Origin: Nostoc sp. TH1S01
Lineage (GTDB): Bacteria; Cyanobacteriota; Cyanobacteriia; Cyanobacteriales; Nostocaceae
DNA: 64,000 nt
Direction of reading: 5' to 3'
Assembly: GCA_018993265.1 (NCBI GenBank)
Contig: JAGKSW010000027.1
Span: 30,286 to 94,285, forward strand
Numbering within the stretch: the first letter of the stretch is position 1; every line of letters begins with the position of its first letter. Below are positions 44,824 through 54,973 of the stretch, piece after piece. Under the pieces are notes generated by a model. That model had not been told where the DNA came from and made no database searches. It saw only the letters and a list, made by a program, of their open reading frames with translations. The translations under genes and the position numbers were made by a program.

Positions 44824-45174
44824 GTTTCACTAGAAGTGAAGTGGTTCCTCTAGAAATATCATGTCAATCGCAAAGAAACAGTTATTTTTAGTACTAGCAA
44901 AAACTTATTGCAACTAATTAAGTATTTTTGGGATTATCTAAGTAAATATAATATTGAAAATTCATTTAAGATAATAATTTGTATTAATTGAAATCTAAGG
45001 ATTATAAATAGTTGCAAAAATACAACTTCGGAAAATACTAAGTAATTTTAAAATATTCTGATTTCTTCAAATATTTGCTAGTTCGTTTTTTATAAACATA
45101 AAGGTTAAAGGAAATTAATCCTTTAACCTTTACTCTAACTTCTACAATATCTCTATTAGTTTCTTAATTAATTA
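44824..45174. other. Intergenic region
   Basis: A/T-rich stretch of 350 bp. Apart from the hairpin at 45100-45131 I find nothing; it should include the promoter of the Rieske gene. Confidence 0.4.
45100..45131 (-). terminator. Terminator of the copper-chaperone operon
   Basis: AAAGGTTAAAGGA (45100-45112) and TCCTTTAACCTTT (45119-45131) form a perfect 13-bp stem with a 6-nt loop, 43 bp after the chaperone stop on the minus strand. Confidence 0.65.
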
Positions 45175-45369
45175 TCAGGTTGCAGGATAGCCAGCATCAG
45201 CTAAAGCTTCCTTGATTTTTTCCTCAGAAGCTTGAGTTTCCACACTAACAAGCTTAGTTTTTGGATCGGCTTGAACGATCGCATCAGCATCAATTGTCTT
45301 CACTGCATTGCTAATATTGTTTGCACAAGCAGAACAAGCCATGTTGGGAACGGTGAGTGTAAGTGTCAT
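45175..45369 (-). CDS. HMA-domain copper chaperone (Atx1/CopZ-like)
   Basis: The 64-residue protein is a single heavy-metal-associated domain with the Cu(I) motif MACSAC (CxxC) near residue 10 and the ferredoxin-like alternation of strands and helices. It would ferry Cu(I) in the cytosol to copper ATPases such as the one at 27-29 kb. It starts 23 bp after the CopM-like gene, so both are probably one copper-responsive transcript. Confidence 0.9.
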   Translation of the reverse strand: MTLTLTVPNMACSACANNISNAVKTIDADAIVQADPKTKLVSVETQASEEKIKEALADAGYPAT

Positions 45370-45392
45370 AGATTTAGATTTGAACGATAAAA

Positions 45393-46052
45393 CTATTTAA
45401 ACCAAGCTTGATACCATTCCTGCATCTGTTGAATTTCAGCAGTTTGTGATTTGATGATCGCTTCAGCTAAGTTGCGAATTTCGGGATGGGTTGCATTATT
45501 AGCTACCATCTTTGCCATCATTACTGCTGACTCATGATGAGGAATCATTTGGCGGATAAATTCTTTGTCAAAGTCAGAGGCATTTTTTAATGTCTCTAGA
45601 TTCATCCCCATACCCATCATTCCTGAGTGCATGGACATTTCCGGCATTTCGTGGCCTCTACCATGATGCATTGCCATACCAGTTTTTGGAGTAGCAGAGA
45701 CTTCAGTGCCATACCATTGTTTGTACCAAGCTTTCATTTGGTCAATTTCTTTGGTCTGGTCGGCTTGAATTGCAGTAGCCAGCTTTTTGATTTCAGGACG
45801 TTGAGATTTTTGCAAAGCTAAATCTGCCATCTCTACTGCGCCTTGATGATGGGGAATCATCATTTCGATGAAGTGCTGATCTACTTGGTGAGTCCCTGCC
45901 ATCTTGTGTGGCATGGTGCTGGTTGTACCACAAGGCGGAGATGATAACGGACGCTGTTGTGCAGCTCTAGTAGTATAGGTAATGGATAAAGCTGTAATTG
46001 CACTGCCTGCAAGTATACCTACCAGCCCATAAATTGTTGATTTATTTAACAT
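45393..46052 (-). CDS. DUF305 periplasmic copper-binding protein (CopM-like)
   Basis: From ATG 46050-46052, with GGAGG nine bases upstream, the protein has 219 residues: a membrane anchor or signal segment at the N-terminus and two DUF305 modules, HFIEMMIPHHQGAVEMADLAL and FIRQMIPHHESAVMMAKMV. A linker rich in His and Met (GMAMHHGRGHEMPEMSMHSGMMGMGM) suits Cu(I) binding. CopM of Synechocystis is a DUF305 copper protein, which supports the role. A copper chaperone follows. No copRS genes are visible. Confidence 0.85.
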   Translation of the reverse strand: MLNKSTIYGLVGILAGSAITALSITYTTRAAQQRPLSSPPCGTTSTMPHKMAGTHQVDQHFIEMMIPHHQGAVEMADLALQKSQRPEIKKLATAIQADQTKEIDQMKAWYKQWYGTEVSATPKTGMAMHHGRGHEMPEMSMHSGMMGMGMNLETLKNASDFDKEFIRQMIPHHESAVMMAKMVANNATHPEIRNLAEAIIKSQTAEIQQMQEWYQAWFK

Positions 46053-46488
46053 AACTGTTCCTCCTTTGTTGTTCAAAGGAACTATTTGAGTCCTACTTTG
46101 TACATCAGGTTAAAAGTCAATAACTAGACTAAAATTTATGCTAAACTCTCCAGTCAAATGGAGAATCTAGCGAATTTTACAAATCTTTACATTTTTCAGA
46201 ATTCCAGTATCTGTGCAAAAAAAATTACAACTCTCTACCCTGTGCGCTGAATGTTTCAACCTGAAAGTAAAACTGTATCCAAATTGGGCGATCGCTAACT
46301 CACTTATATTTTTATTACAATTTTTTTATTTTTTCCTAAAATTTACATATTTGTGTAATAATGAGGTGTGAGAGTTAATTCGGCGATATCGTTTGTTTTT
46401 AGTATTGATAGGCATTTTCCTCTTGGTATTTACAGACTTCTCCCCGAAATCTAATATCTCTGCAAACTGGTGATTTCGGATTTTAATT
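46053..46488. promoter_or_regulatory. Divergent region upstream of copM-like and rbp genes
   Basis: Contains TGTGTAATAATGAGG at about 46350, a possible -10 region for the RRM gene, leaving a leader of more than 100 bp. Long leaders are known for cyanobacterial rbp genes, but I cannot show regulation from sequence. Confidence 0.4.
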
Positions 46489-46788
46489 ATGTCAATTTAC
46501 GTAGGTAACCTCTCCTATGAAGTTACACAAGATGCTCTGAACAGTGTTTTTGCAGAATATGGTTCTGTAAAGCGCATTCAGATACCCACCGACCGTGAAA
46601 CAGGTCGTCTACGCGGCTTTGCTTTTGTAGAAATGGGTACCGATGCTGAAGAAGCAGCTGCGATTGATGCTCTTGATGGCGCTGAGTGGATGGGTCGTGA
46701 TCTCAAAGTTAACAAAGCTAAACCTAGAGAAAACCGTAGCTCCTTTGGTGGTAACAGAGGTGGCGGTGGCTACCGTAACCGCTATTAA
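46489..46788 (+). CDS. RRM-type RNA-binding protein with Gly-rich tail (Rbp)
   Basis: The 99-residue protein has one RNA-recognition motif, with RNP2 (IYVGNL) at residues 3-8 and RNP1 (RGFAFVEM) at about 43-50, and a short Gly/Arg tail (GGNRGGGGYRNRY). Such Rbp proteins accumulate in the cold and bind mRNA in cyanobacteria. It is followed by a clean terminator. Confidence 0.95.
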   Translation: MSIYVGNLSYEVTQDALNSVFAEYGSVKRIQIPTDRETGRLRGFAFVEMGTDAEEAAAIDALDGAEWMGRDLKVNKAKPRENRSSFGGNRGGGGYRNRY

Positions 46789-46855
46789 GTTTAACAGTTT
46801 GAGAAAAATTTATAGTTTTGAGATTATTGATTAATCTCAGTTAATTCATGAAGTC

Positions 46856-46893
46856 TAGGCTCAAGTATTACTACTTGAGCCTATTATTTATTT
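46856..46893 (+). terminator. Terminator of the rbp gene
   Basis: TAGGCTCAAGTA (46856-46867) and TACTTGAGCCTA (46872-46883) form a perfect 12-bp stem with a 4-nt loop, followed by TTATTTATTT. Confidence 0.85.
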
Positions 46894-47025
46894 ATAAATT
46901 AAGGCTGTGAGGCAGTTGTCACGTCGGTCGATAGATAGAAGAGATGATTAGTGAAGTATGCAATATTATCATTAAGAATTTGCCAAAAAAGCAAAATTTC
47001 TAAAACGGCAGGATAATAATTACCA

Positions 47026-48300
47026 ATGAGCAAACGAGTAATTGTAGTTGGAGCTGGCTTGGCAGGACTAACAGCCGCTTATGAATTGACTCGTGCTGGT
47101 TTTGATGTGCAAGTGTTTGAAGCCCGTGACCGAGTAGGAGGGCGAGTGGAAACGGTCTTTTTTGGTAATGGGCAACATGGCGAATTAGGTGCAGAGTTTG
47201 TTGATGATGACCATACAGCACTGATATCTTATGCCGCTCTCTTCAATCTTAAGCTTGAGCCTGCTTTAAAGTTTCCTGATGACCTCTGCTATTACATAGG
47301 TGATAATTTATTTACTCAAAAAACGCTCTCTTCTCAACAGCAAGCAGCTTTAAATGATGTATATGGGCAGTTAGACCAATTATTAGAACAGGGTGCAGAT
47401 CCTCCCCAAACATTAACCCAGTGGTTGGCTGCACATTCGATTCCTCCCTTTGCTTGTCAAATTATTCGTCAGCAATCCTATGGGCTATATGCAGCTGACC
47501 CAGAGGCAATTGGAGTTGGCTTCTTTGCTTACAGTGGTACATCTGGCGATCGCACTTTCCGGATTCGTGATGGCAATACTCAGCTGACAAGCGCATTTGC
47601 TCGTTTTTTAAGCGATCGCATTTATCTAGAAACTCCAGTTGTGCGGATTAGGCAGCAAGAACAAACCGTTGCAGTCACCATAAAAACTCTTCAGGGACAA
47701 CAAGTTGAAGTCTTGGCTGATTGGATTATTGTCACAGTTCCCTGGAGCGTCTTACGCCATATATCTATAGAGGCTCCCCTTATACAAGCACAGCGAGAAG
47801 CTATAGCTAATTTGGCTTATGGAGTATCTGTGAGAACCTTAGTTCAGTACTCCCAGCGTTTCTGGCAATCATCCAGTTTTGGGCTACTTGTGACAGACAC
47901 ACCTTATCAAACAGTCTGGGAATCAACTTTAACTGAAGTAGGTGAAGCGGGGATTCTTGCTTATACCAGTAGTGGTCAGCCAAGTCGAAATATGGTTGGG
48001 GACTGTGTTGAGTTAGCACAAAAAACAATATCCGCACTTTACTCTCATACTCCTAATATGCTTGCTAGTGCAACTCATGACTGGGGTGGAGATCCTTGGT
48101 CAAGGGGAGCTTACTGCTACTTTACTCCTGGTGAGTTAAAAGCCTGGCGTTCTGAGTTACCATACTGGTCAGGAAGAATCATTTTTGCAGGAGAACATAC
48201 GGCTGAGATTGAATATTGTGGTTATATGGAAGGAGCAATTCGTAGTGGAAAACGAGCCGCAGAGAGAATTTTGGCTTTCACTATTGACTCAAGTTGTTAG
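47026..48300 (+). CDS. Flavin-containing amine oxidase family protein
   Basis: The 424-residue protein has an N-terminal FAD-binding loop [17 protein letters not shown], then [13 protein letters not shown] and [12 protein letters not shown] typical of amine oxidases, and a C-terminal [27 protein letters not shown] that closes the FAD site. No signal peptide is seen. The substrate may be an amine or an unrelated hydride donor. It is convergent with the coiled-coil/TPR gene, 17 bp apart. Confidence 0.88.
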   Translation: MSKRVIVVGAGLAGLTAAYELTRAGFDVQVFEARDRVGGRVETVFFGNGQHGELGAEFVDDDHTALISYAALFNLKLEPALKFPDDLCYYIGDNLFTQKTLSSQQQAALNDVYGQLDQLLEQGADPPQTLTQWLAAHSIPPFACQIIRQQSYGLYAADPEAIGVGFFAYSGTSGDRTFRIRDGNTQLTSAFARFLSDRIYLETPVVRIRQQEQTVAVTIKTLQGQQVEVLADWIIVTVPWSVLRHISIEAPLIQAQREAIANLAYGVSVRTLVQYSQRFWQSSSFGLLVTDTPYQTVWESTLTEVGEAGILAYTSSGQPSRNMVGDCVELAQKTISALYSHTPNMLASATHDWGGDPWSRGAYCYFTPGELKAWRSELPYWSGRIIFAGEHTAEIEYCGYMEGAIRSGKRAAERILAFTIDSSC

Positions 48301-48317
48301 TTTAATAAGATGCAGCT

Positions 48318-50483
48318 TTAGCCAGAAATTAACTGTTGAAAACGCTCATTACTGGCAATTTCATCAAAATCGATATCTGTTGCCACATCTTCTTTATATT
48401 TGGGATTAATTTCAATCGCCTGTTGAAGACATTCAAGAGCTAATTCAGCTTGCTTTTGTAGTGCATAACAAGCTGCTTTGTTGTAGTAAGCAATCGCATA
48501 ATCTGGTTTAATTTCTAAGGCTTGATTAAATGCAGCGATCGCATCATCATCCAGACCTAATCTTACCAAGGTGTAACCGCGTTTATCCCAAATTTTGGGC
48601 GAGTTGGGTTGGAGTTTTAAGGCTTGATCAAATGAAGCCAATGCTTCTTCATATTCTTCCAATTCGATGAGAGATAAACCGCGATTTAACCAAGCAGTTG
48701 CATCATCTGGTTTGATTTTTGTCGCTTTATTAAAACAAGCAAAAGCTTGCTTGTGCTGACGGAGATTACCGAATGCAACGCCGCGATCGCACCACGCTTG
48801 ATGATAGTCTGGTTGAAGTTTGATAGCCTGATCATAAGAAGCGATCGCATCTTTATAACGCTTCATTCTTGCTAAAGTCAGACCATGTTTTAACCAAGCA
48901 GTTGCATTCTCCGGCTGGACTTTAACTGCTTGATTGTAACAGGCGATCGCTGCTTCATATTGCTTTTGGGCAAATAAATCATCACCTTGTTTGATATCAT
49001 TCTCTGCTGATACTGGCGTTTGTGGCTGTGGTTCCTGCGTTTGTGTTGTTTTTGACTCTGTAATTTCTTGCAGAATTAACTCTTTGCGTTGTTGAGCATC
49101 TAATTGTAACTCTGAAAGTTGAGCCACAAATTCTGTTTCTAATTTCTCTAGCTTTTTGAGAATGAATAACTTTTGTTTTTGAGCATTTACCTGCAATTCC
49201 GAAAACTGTTCCGCAAACTCTAAACCAGATTGTTCTAGATTTTCGATAATTAAATTTTGACGATTTTTGATATCTAATTGTGCTTCTGCTTGTAATTTAT
49301 CCAAATTTTCCCATAAAACCTGCTTGTGTTGCTCATATTCCCTCGGCAAAGCAGAGAGTTGAGCTAGGATACTATTTGCTAATTCTCTAATATTATCCAG
49401 TGTTCTATCTTTTTGTTGTTCAGCATCTACCCTAATTCTCGCCAACTCAGCAATAAAGTCTTGTTGATTCTTGACCAATTCTTCTAGTAAGTTATCTTTT
49501 TGCTGTTGAGTTTCAGAGCGTAAGCCAGATATATGCAAATTCAAGCTGTTTTCTAATTCTGCTATATTATTCTGAGTTCTATCTCTTTGTTGTTCAGCAT
49601 CTACTCTAATTCCTGCCAACTCGGAAATAAATTCTGCTTGAGATTTGAATAAACCTGAGATTAAACTATCTTTTTGCTGTTGAAAATCAGCTTGTAAATT
49701 TGTAATTTGGGCGAGGACATCATTTTTGGATTTTTCTAAATATTCCCAAGTTAAATGTTTATGTTTTTCAGTACCTAGTTTTATTTCTGAAATGTGTGAA
49801 GCAAACTCTGCTTCTAAATTTCCTATATTTTCTAAACTTGTATCGCGTTTTTGTTGAGTAGTTAGCTGCAATTGTTGTAATTGAGTACTAAATTCAGCTT
49901 CTAAATTTTCTATATGACTTTGCAGATTCTTTATTTCTACCTCTAAGCCTGATAGAATATTATTCTTGGATTGCAGTATATCAGATTGAAAATTAGATAA
50001 ATTATCTTGTTCTTGTTGTATCTTTTGCTTTAGAGCGTCCGCTTCATTTTCTAATTCTCGATTAATTTTTTTGACTTCTTGAATCAGGTTTTCAGCTTCT
50101 TGCTTAACAATAGTTATTTGAGTTTGGAGCTTTTCTATGCCTTGTAGTTGTCCCATTGCTCGGTCAACAATTTCTCGAATTGCTACCCGCCGTAACAGCC
50201 AAAATAAAGCAATCACAGCTACAGGAAATAAACTTAATATCACTAACCAAACATTAAGCAAGATAGTTGTCTGATTGAAATTAGAGGGAACTTGCTTTCG
50301 CAGTTGATTTAACTCTGCACGTTCTTGATTGGAGAGGACTTGAGCGACAGTTTGTTCTTGGGTGATGGGTGGTGTAGTTTTTCCACTAGCCAAACCAGTA
50401 GACAGCAGCAAGGATGAAAATGCGATCGCGCTTTTCAAGACTAATGGTAAAACAAATTGATTCTTGCTGTTCATCACAACCAT
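48318..50483 (-). CDS. Membrane-anchored coiled-coil protein with TPR domain
   Basis: The 721-residue protein has a signal-like segment (10-35), a membrane helix (about 75-97) and then a cytosolic coiled coil from 110 to 480. Within it, residues 206-480 are a regular repeat of 29 residues starting at 206, 235, 264, 293, 322, 351, 380, 431 and 460, with one 22-residue unit at 409. The unit ends like LxxLxxEFxxQLSEL. Residues 495-700 form six TPRs. It looks like a spacer with a protein-binding end. M4 is an alternative start. Confidence 0.8.
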   Translation of the reverse strand: MVVMNSKNQFVLPLVLKSAIAFSSLLLSTGLASGKTTPPITQEQTVAQVLSNQERAELNQLRKQVPSNFNQTTILLNVWLVILSLFPVAVIALFWLLRRVAIREIVDRAMGQLQGIEKLQTQITIVKQEAENLIQEVKKINRELENEADALKQKIQQEQDNLSNFQSDILQSKNNILSGLEVEIKNLQSHIENLEAEFSTQLQQLQLTTQQKRDTSLENIGNLEAEFASHISEIKLGTEKHKHLTWEYLEKSKNDVLAQITNLQADFQQQKDSLISGLFKSQAEFISELAGIRVDAEQQRDRTQNNIAELENSLNLHISGLRSETQQQKDNLLEELVKNQQDFIAELARIRVDAEQQKDRTLDNIRELANSILAQLSALPREYEQHKQVLWENLDKLQAEAQLDIKNRQNLIIENLEQSGLEFAEQFSELQVNAQKQKLFILKKLEKLETEFVAQLSELQLDAQQRKELILQEITESKTTQTQEPQPQTPVSAENDIKQGDDLFAQKQYEAAIACYNQAVKVQPENATAWLKHGLTLARMKRYKDAIASYDQAIKLQPDYHQAWCDRGVAFGNLRQHKQAFACFNKATKIKPDDATAWLNRGLSLIELEEYEEALASFDQALKLQPNSPKIWDKRGYTLVRLGLDDDAIAAFNQALEIKPDYAIAYYNKAACYALQKQAELALECLQQAIEINPKYKEDVATDIDFDEIASNERFQQLISG

Positions 50484-50645
50484 CTCTATTAGTTTGTGCC
50501 TTTTTCCAATCTATAACAGAATTTCGTTATCGGTTGTTTATGCTGCTTGGCTGTAGAACTCAACTATCTACAGTGACTTGTGGTGAACATTTTGGAAATG
50601 CTACCGTCTACAAGTTGGCACAAGAGTAGAAAAAGTTTTCCCATC

Positions 50646-52691
50646 ATGAAGCGCAGACACAAAGTAGCTGGTTTTCAAGCATTACTCTTCAGTCTTAGCT
50701 TAGTCTCAGCATATTTGTTACCTGAGTCTACTATTGTTGCTGCACCACCGAGAAACTCAGATAAAACTGTAAATTGCGAGATGTTGGTAGTAGGTGGTGG
50801 ACTGTCTGGGGTAGCCACGGCTTACGAGGGGTTACTAGCAGGAAGAACAGTATGTTTAACAGAAATTACCGATTGGTTGGGGGGACAAATTTCTTCTCAG
50901 GGGACATCTGCGTTAGATGAACGACCAACTCAACGCGATCGCCAATTCTATTCTCGCGGGTATACTGAATTACGCAACCGGATTCAACGCCATTATGGCA
51001 AACTTAACCCTGGTGAGTGCTGGGTAAGTGACTCTTGTTTTCTTCCCCGTGATGCACACACCATTATGACACAGATGCTCAAGGATGCAGAAAAAAAGGG
51101 TAAAGGCAAGTTGGAATGGTTTCCCAACACTGTAATCAAGGAATTAAATATTAGTCAAAATCGGAAAATCATTGAGGGTGCGATCGCAATTCAACATCAA
51201 CCAGCTAAAGGCGCACCACCTCTCAACACTTTTACCTTATCTCAAATTATTGAAGATGCCTATCGCTACCAAAATTCATCGCGGTTGAGCAAAAAAATTA
51301 TCCGCTTTGTTCCCAAGGTTCCCAAAAAATCAACCACCAGCAATTCTCCTCAGTGGTATGTTGTCGATGCTAGCGAAACTGGCGAAATCATCGCCCTAGC
51401 TGATGTTCCCTATCGTTTGGGTATTGATGCGCGTTCTTTCCTCGAACCATCTTCTTCCAGTACTAGCAATGATCCTTACTGTACCCAAGGTTTTACTTAT
51501 ACCTTTGCAATGGAGGCCATTAGAGAACCACAACCCCAAACAATGCCCCCATTCTATTTACAGTATTCACCATATTTCAGCTATGAATTAAAAAGATTAG
51601 CAGACTTTGGCTTAGTTTTCACCTACCGCCGGATATGGCATCCAAATCCCGGAAAACCCACGCAATTTAACGGTGTGAGATTCACTGCACCCACACCAGG
51701 GGATATCTCGATGCAAAACTGGACTTGGGGTAACGACTACCGTCCCGGAACTGCCAAAGATAACTTAATTTACACTCGCCAACAACTGCAAGCTACAGGA
51801 CAGTTAAAACCAGGCGGTTGGATGGGGGGACTGCGGACAGCAACTCTCCGCAAAGGTGAAGAAAACGCTCTTGCTTATTATTACTGGCTAGTAGCTGGAA
51901 CTACAGATTCTCAGTTAGGTAAGGGTGTGAAGCAACAGCAAACTAATAATAGATTGCTTACAGGATTAAAGTCGCCAATGGGGACGGTGCATGGTTTATC
52001 AAAGTACCCCTACATGCGAGAAGCAAGGCGGATCATTGGTCGTCCTAGTTGGGGACAACCGGAAGGCTTTACGATTTGGGAAGTTGATATTTCTCGGCGC
52101 AACTACAACGATGAGTACTATCGTAAAACCTTATCTGCTGATACCTATCGCCAATTAAAAGCAACACTAGCAGGTTTAGAGGCTGCATCTGTGATTACTG
52201 GTCAAGTCTCACCAGATAAAGCATTACGCCGTAGCCGTTCTACTATTTATCCGGATGCTGTCGGTATTGGTCATTACGCCATCGACTTTCATCCTTGCAT
52301 GGTTCAGAGTCCGCCAGAAACCCCAGGAAATAAAGAACGTCCGGGAGAAAGACGCGGCGCGGGACAGGCTTATCCATTCCAAATTGCACTGCGGTCTATG
52401 ATTCCCCAAAAAATTGATAATTTAATCGTTGGTGGTAAAAGTATTGCTACCAGCCATATTGCTTCGGCTGCATATCGGGTACATTCTTTTGAATGGTCTT
52501 CTGGTGCAGCGGCGGGAACTGTGGCTGCTTTTGCCTTAAAAAATCAAATTGCACCTTATCAACTAGTGGATAATTTACCCAAACCAGAACCACAACTACA
52601 AGCCTTAAAGAGTTTATTAGAGAAAAACGGCAATCCTACCGCCTTCCCTGACACTTCAATCTTTAATCAAAACTGGGAAGATTGGCGATAA
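50646..52691 (+). CDS. Exported FAD-dependent oxidoreductase
   Basis: From ATG 50646 (MKRRHKVAGF) the protein has 681 residues and a signal peptide up to about residue 34 (TIVAA|P). The FAD loop is LVVGGGLSGVATAYEGLLAG, followed by EITDWLGGQISSQGTSA, as in FAD_oxidored/PF12831-like proteins; a C-terminal KIDNLIVGGKSIATSHIASAAYRVH completes the FAD site. Export of a flavoprotein suggests secretion through Tat, although the start has no strict twin-Arg motif beyond KRR. The substrate is unknown. Confidence 0.82.
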   Translation: MKRRHKVAGFQALLFSLSLVSAYLLPESTIVAAPPRNSDKTVNCEMLVVGGGLSGVATAYEGLLAGRTVCLTEITDWLGGQISSQGTSALDERPTQRDRQFYSRGYTELRNRIQRHYGKLNPGECWVSDSCFLPRDAHTIMTQMLKDAEKKGKGKLEWFPNTVIKELNISQNRKIIEGAIAIQHQPAKGAPPLNTFTLSQIIEDAYRYQNSSRLSKKIIRFVPKVPKKSTTSNSPQWYVVDASETGEIIALADVPYRLGIDARSFLEPSSSSTSNDPYCTQGFTYTFAMEAIREPQPQTMPPFYLQYSPYFSYELKRLADFGLVFTYRRIWHPNPGKPTQFNGVRFTAPTPGDISMQNWTWGNDYRPGTAKDNLIYTRQQLQATGQLKPGGWMGGLRTATLRKGEENALAYYYWLVAGTTDSQLGKGVKQQQTNNRLLTGLKSPMGTVHGLSKYPYMREARRIIGRPSWGQPEGFTIWEVDISRRNYNDEYYRKTLSADTYRQLKATLAGLEAASVITGQVSPDKALRRSRSTIYPDAVGIGHYAIDFHPCMVQSPPETPGNKERPGERRGAGQAYPFQIALRSMIPQKIDNLIVGGKSIATSHIASAAYRVHSFEWSSGAAAGTVAAFALKNQIAPYQLVDNLPKPEPQLQALKSLLEKNGNPTAFPDTSIFNQNWEDWR

Positions 52692-52746
52692 TTACTGTAT
52701 TTAGGGATTGGAAAACAGAAATCTGTTTCTTGAATTTCCAGTCCTA

Positions 52747-52969
52747 ATATCGTGTCCGGCCAAATACTTATACCATTTTGGATTTTAGATTTTAGATTTT
52801 GGATTGTAAAACAGTTGTTGTATCAGCTTTTGAACAATCCATCTGTCGCAATCATTTTTCAAATTGGTATTATCATTAAGGCCGCAGAGGGAGCAGAGGA
52901 GCAGGGGAGAGGGTTTTAACGTTTCTGCACAGATTGACCGAATCATAACTTATTAACCGGACATGATAT
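52747..52969. repeat. MITE-like element with ATATCGTGTCCGG ends
   Basis: ATATCGTGTCCGG (52747-52759) is matched, with one mismatch, by the inverted CCGGACATGATAT (52957-52969), giving 223 bp without an ORF. It lies between the flavoprotein gene and the kdp operon end. TTTTAGATTTTGG-type repeats are inside. Confidence 0.65.
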
Positions 52970-53013
52970 AACTTAAGATTTCAATGTACTCACCTATACT
53001 TCAACTGCTGTAT

Positions 53014-54165
53014 TTAATTTTTATCCGAAGATGTTTTATCACTAGCAATAATATGAATATCAATATTTTTCAATAAGCGAACTAATTTTTGGGTTAATGA
53101 ACCTTTAAACAGAATTTGCCAGCGCGATCGCTGACTTTCTCCAATTACAATTTGAGTAATGCGGTATTTCTCTGCAACTTCGGCGATCGCTTTAGCTATG
53201 TTACTATTAGTGACGCGAATAAAAGTACCTGCAAATTCTTGACACAGTTTTTCACAGTTGTGAATGTGTAAGCTTTCTTCCTTATTTAAAAAACGCTCAG
53301 GATCAGCGACAAACACAACATAAAGTGGTGCATTCATATAATTAGCTAGCCTCGCACCACGACGCAGCAATTGTAACGAATTAGGATAAGTAGATACACA
53401 GACTAAAACTCGTTCATGGATGTTACAAAATTGTCCATTAGGAGTAGAGGCGATCGCATCTTCTTCGATATTGTCTGCTACCTCACGCAAAGCCAATTCT
53501 CGTAAAGCAATCAAATTCCGGCGTTGAAAAAAGTTATCTAAAGCTTGTTGGATTTTTGACTGCTCGTAAATTTTCCCTTCCAATAATCGCTCTTGCAGCG
53601 TTTCGGGTGTAACATCCACTACTACCACTTCATCCGCTTCTTCCAAAATCCTATCTGGAACTCGTTCTCGCACAACTACCCCAGTAATGCGTGCTACCAA
53701 GTCATTGAGACTTTCTAAATGTTGCACATTCATCGTAGAGTAAACATCAATACCCGCAGCCAAAATTACTTCGACATCTTGGTAGCGCTTTTCTCGTGGG
53801 GAACCAGGGACATTGGTATGAGCAAGTTCATCCACTAAAACTAATTGGGACTTAGACGCATAAGTACTAGTTCCTAGACATCGCTGTAAAATCGCCTCGG
53901 TATCCATTTCTGTTAGCGTCAACCCACCTCTAGAAATTTCTTTGCGGGGGATAATTTCTAAACCTGCGGCTTTTTCTGCTGTTTCTTTGCGTCCGTGGGT
54001 TTCTAACAGTCCAATAACTACATCAATTCCTTCTTGTTTGAGTGCATTTCCTTCTTCTAACATTCGATAAGTTTTACCCACACCAGGAGCCATCCCAATA
54101 AAGATTTTATGTTTACCTCGGCGTGTTGGGTAAGAGGAAGAATGGATAGCTGCACCTGATACCAT
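53014..54165 (-). CDS. kdpD: Truncated KdpD (sensor domain without histidine kinase)
   Basis: The 383-residue protein matches only the N-terminal cytosolic part of KdpD. Walker A is GMAPGVGKTYRM, the Walker B region is LVLVDELAHTNVPG, and a universal-stress-like domain at about 250-370 has IVIGESQRSRWQ. The membrane helices and kinase core are missing, as is known for Anabaena KdpD, and no kdpE is present. It closes the kdp operon 143 bp after kdpC and could modulate the pump or another kinase. Confidence 0.9.
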   Translation of the reverse strand: MVSGAAIHSSSYPTRRGKHKIFIGMAPGVGKTYRMLEEGNALKQEGIDVVIGLLETHGRKETAEKAAGLEIIPRKEISRGGLTLTEMDTEAILQRCLGTSTYASKSQLVLVDELAHTNVPGSPREKRYQDVEVILAAGIDVYSTMNVQHLESLNDLVARITGVVVRERVPDRILEEADEVVVVDVTPETLQERLLEGKIYEQSKIQQALDNFFQRRNLIALRELALREVADNIEEDAIASTPNGQFCNIHERVLVCVSTYPNSLQLLRRGARLANYMNAPLYVVFVADPERFLNKEESLHIHNCEKLCQEFAGTFIRVTNSNIAKAIAEVAEKYRITQIVIGESQRSRWQILFKGSLTQKLVRLLKNIDIHIIASDKTSSDKN

Positions 54166-54308
54166 TTTGGATTTTAGATTGAGAATTGCTGTATGTATGA
54201 TACATAATTCCTAATTTTTAGAATAATTTTCTAAAAATCAGGAACTATCAAGGTACGAAAGCCAACACTTTAATTTCACACTTCATACTTCAGACTTCAT
54301 ACTTCATT

Positions 54309-54914
54309 TCATTGATTTTGTTGACGATTGGTATCTTGTAAGTCAAGTTCATAGTTCAAGCGGAGAATATTAATTCCTGGCTCGCCGAAAATCCCTAAAA
54401 ATCTGCCATCAGTAAACTTATTCAGTAAAGGTATGATGTCATCTTCTTTGATCCCACGCGCATTAGCCACCCGTGATAGTTGTTCTCTGGCGGCTTTCAA
54501 AGAAATATGTGGATCTATACCTGAGCCAGAGGTATAAATTAAATCTTCAACTGGTTGAAGACTTTGTTCTTGATATTGATTGGCCTGTTCGATAATGCGG
54601 TTGAGCAACTCTGGATTACTAGGAGCAAGATTACTACCACCAGATATCCCATTTGGTTTAGCCTTTCTCCCTTGACTATATCTTATGGCGCTGGGACGAC
54701 CTTGAAAATAGCGATCGTCTGTGAATATTTGACCAATTAAAACTGAACCAATAGGTTTGCCATCATTTATATTGAATCTGATGCTGCCATTTGCTTGAAA
54801 TGGGAATAAACCTTGACCAATAACCAAGATTGCTAAAGGATAAATCAGTGCTGTTAGCAACCATAAGATCAGTGTCATACGAATTGCTCTAAGAGCTTCT
54901 CGAATAATTACCAT
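54309..54914 (-). CDS. kdpC: K+-transporting ATPase subunit C
   Basis: The 201-residue protein has one N-terminal membrane helix (12-33) and a periplasmic domain that stabilises the KdpFABC complex. DDRYFQGRPSAIRY and YTSGSGIDPHIS are family signatures. It sits between kdpF/G and kdpD. A heptad-repeat tract lies right after the stop codon. Confidence 0.94.
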   Translation of the reverse strand: MVIIREALRAIRMTLILWLLTALIYPLAILVIGQGLFPFQANGSIRFNINDGKPIGSVLIGQIFTDDRYFQGRPSAIRYSQGRKAKPNGISGGSNLAPSNPELLNRIIEQANQYQEQSLQPVEDLIYTSGSGIDPHISLKAAREQLSRVANARGIKEDDIIPLLNKFTDGRFLGIFGEPGINILRLNYELDLQDTNRQQNQ

Positions 54915-54973
54915 AAAAATTTCTGAGTGCTGAGTAGAAATTAAGAAGTTAGTTCAGTAGACTGTTAAATTTT

